Assembly: GCA_938041635.1 (NCBI GenBank)
Contig: CALIAD010000017.1
Location: forward strand, 1-9,643
Direction: 5' to 3'
Source: an uncultured Atopobium sp.
Lineage (GTDB): Bacteria; Actinomycetota; Coriobacteriia; Coriobacteriales; Atopobiaceae
DNA length: 9,643 nucleotides
A program made the position numbers and the translations under genes. Positions 5,393 to 9,643 of this stretch are shown here, one piece after another. The first letter of the stretch is position 1. The number at the start of each line of letters is the position of its first letter. Below the pieces are notes generated by a model. The model was not told the DNA's origin and ran no database searches. It saw only the letters and a program-made list of their open reading frames with translations.

Positions 5393-7219
5393 ATGGATTG
5401 TTCCTCAGAAACCCCCCAGAATTATTCCGCTCACGCAGCTGTTGATTTGCACAGCATGCATTCGCATACCTGCGGAGAGCTTCGCGCAGAGCATATCGGT
5501 CAGACCGTTACGCTCACTGGTTGGGTTTGGCGTCGTCGTGACTTTGGAGGCCTGATTTTTGTTGACCTTCGTGATCGCGAGGGTTTGACACAGATTCTAT
5601 TTGACCCAGATGTTGATGCAGAAACATTTGCAACTGCAGAGACTATTCGTCCTGAGTGGCCTGTTTTGATTTCTGGTACGGTTCAGCATCGTTCTGAGGG
5701 TCAGACTAATGAGGCTCTTGCTACCGGTGAGGTAGAGGTACTTGCTTCCAAGATTGAGGTTCTTAACACCAGTGCAGTTCCACCATTCCAGATTGAGAAT
5801 CACATTGATGTTAACGAGGACCTTCGCCTGAGATATCGCTACGTTGACCTGCGTCGTCCTCAGATGGCACAGAATCTTCGTATGCGTTCTGATTTTGCAT
5901 TTGCGCTTCGTGAGGCTTTCCATAAGCGTGACTTTACCGAGGTAGAGACTCCAGCGCTGTTTAAATCTACTCCTGAGGGCGCTCGTGACTTCCTGGTTCC
6001 ATCCAGAATGCAGGGCGGAAACTTCTACGCACTGCCACAGTCTCCACAGCTGCTGAAGCAGCTGCTGATGATTGGCGGCGTTGAGCGCTACTACCAGATT
6101 ACTAAGTGCTTCCGCGACGAGGATCTTCGCGCAGATCGTCAGCCTGAGTTTACGCAGGTTGATATGGAGATGGCATTTGTCCGCGAGGAAGATGTCATGA
6201 CAGAGCTTGAGGATATTCTGGGCGATGCATTTGCAAAGATGGGCATTGAGTTCCCAGCTCCACTGCGCAAGATTCAGTACTGGGACGCAATGGATACTTA
6301 CGGCTCCGATAAGCCTGATACCCGCATTGGTATGGAGCTCCACGACGTCTCTGAGGTCTTTAAGCAGTCTAGCTTTAAGCTCTTTAGCTCTGCTGCAACA
6401 ACTGATGGTCAGTACGTCAAGGCAATCAACGTTAAGGGCGCAGGCACCTGGCCACGCTCTCAGGTTGATAAGCTTGCCGAGGTAGCTGCTGGCTTTGGTG
6501 CTAAGGGACTTGCATGGGTCGCCTTCAAAGAGGACGGTTCCGTGGGAGGTCCTATCACCAAGTTCTTCTCGCCAGAAGAGCTTGAGGCATTGCGTGCAGA
6601 GATGTCTGCTGAGGCAGGGGACTTGATTCTTTTTGCTGTGGGCGGTCGCCTGGAGACAGATGAGATTCTTGGCGGTATGCGCCTGCATATGGCAAAGGTC
6701 CTGGATGTACCGCGAGAAGGTCATGATTTCCTCTGGGTTGTCAACTTCCCACTGTTCCACTGGGATGAGGAGACTCAGTCTTACGCCTCTGAGCACCAGC
6801 CCTTCACCCTTCCTCGTGAGGAAGAGCTTGACCTTCTGGACACTGACCCTCTGGCTATGGGCTCGTATACGTACGACTTTGTTATGGATGGCTTTGAGGC
6901 TGGTGGCGGCGGAATGCGTATTCACAACGCTGAGCTGCAGCTTAAGATTCTGGAGAAACTCGGCTTTACTGAAGAGCGTGCAAAGGCTCAATTTGGCTTC
7001 TTGATGGAGGCTTTGACGTTTGGTGCACCTCCAATGGGCGGCTTTGCACTTGGTCTTGACCGCGTATGCATGTTGCTTGCAGGTGCTGATTCTATCCGTG
7101 ATGTCATGGCGTTCCCAAAGACTACTTCTGGCTCTGATCTTATGTCTAGCGCTCCTTCACCTGTTTCTAATGAGCAGCTCAAGGAGGTTTCGCTTCAAAC
7201 GCTTCCAAAAGAGGCATAA
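5393..7219 (+). CDS. aspS: Aspartyl-tRNA synthetase (bacterial type)
   Basis: This cytoplasmic class II enzyme charges tRNA with aspartate. With the ATG at 5393 it has 608 residues, close to the roughly 590 typical of bacterial AspRS; about 21 extra residues precede the usual start region (MHSHTCGELRAEHIG). In 608-residue numbering, the OB-fold anticodon-binding domain covers about 22-125. Motif 1 is around 181-203 (TEVETPALFKSTPEGARDF), followed by QSPQ (216-219). Motif 2 has FRDE (240-243) and a RQPEFTQ loop (249-255). The bacterial GAD insertion is at about 305-415, and motif 3 is GFALGLDR (550-557). Two positions tied to tRNA specificity are mixed: F51 stands where non-discriminating enzymes have His, and G103 is retained. 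Whether the enzyme also charges tRNA-Asn is open. A structured leader precedes it, and ABC exporter genes follow after 45 nt without a terminator. Confidence 0.97.
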   Translation: MDCSSETPQNYSAHAAVDLHSMHSHTCGELRAEHIGQTVTLTGWVWRRRDFGGLIFVDLRDREGLTQILFDPDVDAETFATAETIRPEWPVLISGTVQHRSEGQTNEALATGEVEVLASKIEVLNTSAVPPFQIENHIDVNEDLRLRYRYVDLRRPQMAQNLRMRSDFAFALREAFHKRDFTEVETPALFKSTPEGARDFLVPSRMQGGNFYALPQSPQLLKQLLMIGGVERYYQITKCFRDEDLRADRQPEFTQVDMEMAFVREEDVMTELEDILGDAFAKMGIEFPAPLRKIQYWDAMDTYGSDKPDTRIGMELHDVSEVFKQSSFKLFSSAATTDGQYVKAINVKGAGTWPRSQVDKLAEVAAGFGAKGLAWVAFKEDGSVGGPITKFFSPEELEALRAEMSAEAGDLILFAVGGRLETDEILGGMRLHMAKVLDVPREGHDFLWVVNFPLFHWDEETQSYASEHQPFTLPREEELDLLDTDPLAMGSYTYDFVMDGFEAGGGGMRIHNAELQLKILEKLGFTEERAKAQFGFLMEALTFGAPPMGGFALGLDRVCMLLAGADSIRDVMAFPKTTSGSDLMSSAPSPVSNEQLKEVSLQTLPKEA

Positions 7220-7264
7220 GCAAACCAAGCAAAGCAAGACAGTAAGGTACGTGGTGTTTTAACG

Positions 7265-9067
7265 ATGAATGATGCTTCTGTAAAAGAAAAAGCTCCATCT
7301 GCTCGCGCTGAGTTAAAGGTAATCTTGGACCATTTTGGCGCGTATAAAAAGGACTTTGTTATGTCGGGACTCTGTGTGTTTGCAGAGTCCCTACTCGAAT
7401 TAGTGATTCCTGTACTCATGGCCCAAATTGTTGACCAGGGTATTTTACAGGGTAACCTTCAGACTGTTTTTGTAAACGGTGCCGTTATGGTTATCTTTGC
7501 TCTTCTCGCCATGTTTGCCGGCATTGGCTATGCTCGCTACTCGGCAAAAGCGGCTATGGGACTAGGCGCCCAACTCAGACAAGATGAATATCGCCGAATG
7601 GAAGAGTTTGCTTTTGCAAATCTTGATAAATACGATTCATCTTCTTTGGTTACGCGTTTGACTTCTGATGTAACCATTATTCAGAACGCCTTTGCAATGG
7701 GTACGCGCCCGTTTATGCGTGGACCAATTATGCTGGTCATGGGCTTGGTTATGGCGTTTATTATGAGCCCAGAGCTGGCAGTAGTGTATTTTGCCGTGCT
7801 GCCTTTCTTGGCTATTGCACTCTTCTTTATTGTGAAGCGCGTTGGTCCTTTGTATCGCGTTATGCAAAGTGCAATGGATAAGCTTAACGAGGCTCTGCAG
7901 GAAGACTTTGCGGCCGTGCGTGCTATTAAGGCGTATGTCCGAGAAGGATATGTCTCCGAGCGCTTTGAAAAAGTTAATACCCAGTATGCGCAGACTGCTA
8001 CAAAGACCTTTGGAACGTCCGTCTTAAACCTGCCTATTTTCCAGGCTTCAATGTATGTCACTAATGTGGCTATTCTTTGGTTTGGTGGCCAGATGATTAT
8101 GGCTGGCAGACTGGGCGTTGGTGAGCTCACGGGCTTCATGAGTTACGTACTGCTTATCATGAACTCTCTTATGATGATTTCTGGCGTGTTCTTGCTTACT
8201 GCTCGCGCCATTACTAGCGTGCGCCGAATCGGAGAGATTCTTTCCGAGGAGCCTGCTATTGAGTCTCCAGAGCACGGCTTGACTGACGTTAAGAATGGCG
8301 AGGTTCGTTTTGAAAACGTGTCCTTCAAGTACAGCCAGAGCGCTGAAGAGGACGTCCTTGAAGACATTAACCTCTCGTTTGCGCCAGGCTCTACTGTTGG
8401 TATTCTCGGCGGCACCGGCTCCGGAAAAACTACCCTTATCCAGCTGATTGCTCGCTTGTACGATGCAACTGAGGGCACCGTGTTTGTTGGCGAGAATGAC
8501 GTCCGCTCCTACAATCTTGTTTCACTTCGTGACGCAGTGTCTGTTGTCCTTCAGAAAAATGTGCTGTTCAGCGGCACCGTCCGCGACAACCTGCTCTGGG
8601 GAGATCCTAATGCAACTGATGAAGAGCTGCTTCATGCGTGTTCTATTGCATGCGTTGATGAGTTTCTTGACAGGATTGGTGGCTTGGACGGAGACCTTGG
8701 TCAGGGTGGCGTTAATGTCTCCGGTGGCCAGAAGCAGCGTCTTTGTATTGCGCGCGCGCTTTTGAAGAAGCCAAAAATTATCATTTTTGATGACTCAACC
8801 AGCGCGGTTGATACCGCAACCGATGCAAAGATTCGTGCAGGACTTGCTGAACTTGCTGACATGACAAAGATCATCATTGCCCAGCGTGTGAACTCGGTTA
8901 TGGACTCAGATCAGATTGTCGTTCTTGATAACGGTAGGGTTCATATGACTGGCACCCACACAGAACTTCTCGCCAAGAGCCCTATCTATAGAGAGCTTTA
9001 TGAGTCGCAGACTGGCGGTAGTCAATCGGACATTGATGCTGCTGGTAAGGAGGTGTCACATGGCTAA
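7265..9067 (+). CDS. Heterodimeric ABC exporter half-transporter, subunit with degenerate ATPase site
   Basis: This 600-residue inner half-transporter fuses a six-helix type IV exporter membrane domain (about 1-325) to a nucleotide-binding domain (about 345-585). Hydrophobic segments lie near 32-56, 70-90, 148-168, 172-190, 255-275 and 287-312. The ATPase domain has Walker A GGTGSGKTT (382-390), Q-loop Q430 and signature VSGGQ (485-489). Its Walker B is IIIFDD, so the catalytic position is D510 rather than Glu, and the switch residue is Q540 (IIAQR) rather than His. This Asp/Gln pair is the hallmark of the degenerate subunit in heterodimers such as TM287/288, LmrCD and BmrCD. The partner overlaps by 8 nt downstream. 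The start is awkward: only AAGG 17 nt upstream, yet no other in-frame start fits. Substrate unknown; multidrug or lipid-like export is a family guess. Confidence 0.94.
   Translation: MNDASVKEKAPSARAELKVILDHFGAYKKDFVMSGLCVFAESLLELVIPVLMAQIVDQGILQGNLQTVFVNGAVMVIFALLAMFAGIGYARYSAKAAMGLGAQLRQDEYRRMEEFAFANLDKYDSSSLVTRLTSDVTIIQNAFAMGTRPFMRGPIMLVMGLVMAFIMSPELAVVYFAVLPFLAIALFFIVKRVGPLYRVMQSAMDKLNEALQEDFAAVRAIKAYVREGYVSERFEKVNTQYAQTATKTFGTSVLNLPIFQASMYVTNVAILWFGGQMIMAGRLGVGELTGFMSYVLLIMNSLMMISGVFLLTARAITSVRRIGEILSEEPAIESPEHGLTDVKNGEVRFENVSFKYSQSAEEDVLEDINLSFAPGSTVGILGGTGSGKTTLIQLIARLYDATEGTVFVGENDVRSYNLVSLRDAVSVVLQKNVLFSGTVRDNLLWGDPNATDEELLHACSIACVDEFLDRIGGLDGDLGQGGVNVSGGQKQRLCIARALLKKPKIIIFDDSTSAVDTATDAKIRAGLAELADMTKIIIAQRVNSVMDSDQIVVLDNGRVHMTGTHTELLAKSPIYRELYESQTGGSQSDIDAAGKEVSHG
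9047..9054 (+). promoter_or_regulatory. Strong ribosome binding site of the second exporter subunit
   Basis: AAGGAGGT lies 5 nt before the ATG at 9060, inside the last codons of the preceding gene. It fixes the 8-nt overlap and implies coupled, near-equal synthesis of both half-transporters. Confidence 0.88.
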
Positions 9068-9643
9068 TCGCGCAGGAGGAGCACGTCCTCAAAACATCGG
9101 GCATACCATCAGAGTGTTTGTCTCGTATTTAGGTCATGCGAAGAAGCGCCTTATGTTGGTGGCACTTCTTGTTTCTATCAGTGGTTTAGCAGCGCTCCTT
9201 GGCACCTACATGATTAAGCCTGTTGTTGCTGCAGTGGGCAGGGGAGACGTAAACGCATTTACCAACCTCATTGTATTTACAGCGGTTGTGTATGCAATTG
9301 GCGCTCTTACCAGTGTTGGTTACACGCAAATTATGGTTCGTGCTGCTCAGAGGATTGTTTTTGACATCAGACGAGACCTTTTTGAGCACATTGAATCGCT
9401 GCCCCTAAGATTCTTTGACCAGCGTACTCGCGGCGATATCATGAGCTTCTTTACAAATGACGTGGATACCATCTCGGAAGCGCTCAACAATAGCTTTGCC
9501 AACCTTGTTCTGGCGTTTATTCAGATGGTTGGTACGCTTGTGCTGCTCATTGTTCTTAACTGGCAGTTAACGCTCATCACTGTTCTCTTTGACGTTTTGA
9601 TTGTGATTTATGCACGCTATGCAAGTAAGCGCTCTGCCAAGCA
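9060..9643 (+). CDS. Heterodimeric ABC exporter half-transporter, second subunit (3' end outside window)
   Basis: The first 194 codons are visible and the frame is open to the window end. The sequence is an exporter membrane domain. Hydrophobic stretches at about 30-52, 68-90 and 145-187 correspond to transmembrane segments 1-4. The classical LPLRFFD-x4-GDIMSFFTNDVDTISEAL block (114-140) is the coupling-helix region shared by MsbA/LmrA-type exporters. The preceding gene, which it overlaps by 8 nt and whose ATPase site is degenerate, is the obvious partner. This subunit is therefore predicted to carry the canonical Walker B Glu and switch His, but its ATPase domain lies outside the window. Confidence 0.92.
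   Translation, partial: MANRAGGARPQNIGHTIRVFVSYLGHAKKRLMLVALLVSISGLAALLGTYMIKPVVAAVGRGDVNAFTNLIVFTAVVYAIGALTSVGYTQIMVRAAQRIVFDIRRDLFEHIESLPLRFFDQRTRGDIMSFFTNDVDTISEALNNSFANLVLAFIQMVGTLVLLIVLNWQLTLITVLFDVLIVIYARYASKRSAK

Noticed and set aside
5597..6991. 464-codon minus-strand open frame opposite aspS
   Set aside because: It is a shadow of aspS codon bias; the plus strand encodes all class II synthetase motifs and no ribosome site or protein motif supports the antisense frame.
1..9643. CRISPR array, tRNA or rRNA genes, insertion sequences, attachment sites
   Set aside because: No regularly spaced repeats, cloverleaf-like sequences, transposase or integrase motifs, or flanking direct repeats around the AT-rich operon were seen on either strand.

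Overview
The window is a gene-dense bacterial chromosome segment holding nine protein genes, two of them cut by the window edges. An anaerobic, fermentative Gram-positive host is suggested by the multi-cluster [FeFe] hydrogenase, strong AGGAGG-type ribosome binding sites and a heterodimeric ABC exporter. The moderate GC and protein flavour look like Coriobacteriia (Atopobium/Lancefieldella/Olsenella relatives). That assignment is an inference from memory of similar proteins, not a proven identification. No RNA gene, CRISPR array, transposase or integrase was seen.

Layout. 1-429 (+) is the C-terminal part of an RluA-type pseudouridine synthase. 514-2109 (+) encodes a monomeric [FeFe] hydrogenase with a complete H-cluster motif set and a cysteine-rich N-terminal electron-transfer region, closed by a very clear intrinsic terminator (2133-2163). 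2277-2585 (-) is an unrecognised 102-residue protein with its own minus-strand terminator at 2203-2231. 2749-3399 (-) is a HAD phosphatase of phosphoglycolate-phosphatase type. A divergent intergenic region (3400-3533) then separates it from a conspicuously AT-rich two-gene ABC-2 transport operon at 3534-5214 (+), the best candidate for horizontally acquired DNA here. A structured 178-nt region, with a terminator-like hairpin and possible leader ORFs, precedes aspS (5393-7219, +), the aspartyl-tRNA synthetase. With only 45 nt and no terminator between them, aspS is followed by two overlapping genes (7265-9067 and 9060 to the window end) for the two halves of a type IV (LmrCD/TM287-288-like) ABC exporter. 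The first half carries a degenerate ATPase site.

How the parts relate. The hydrogenase, the small hypothetical protein and the phosphatase look like independent transcription units. The AT-rich ATPase and permease overlap and should form one exporter. The two exporter halves downstream of aspS should be translationally coupled and form a heterodimer, possibly read partly from the aspS promoter. No gene system clearly new to biology is evident. The most promising items for follow-up are the aspS leader architecture, the AT-rich transporter island with its repeated GTCTA motifs, the orphan 102-residue protein and the group-B-like hydrogenase.
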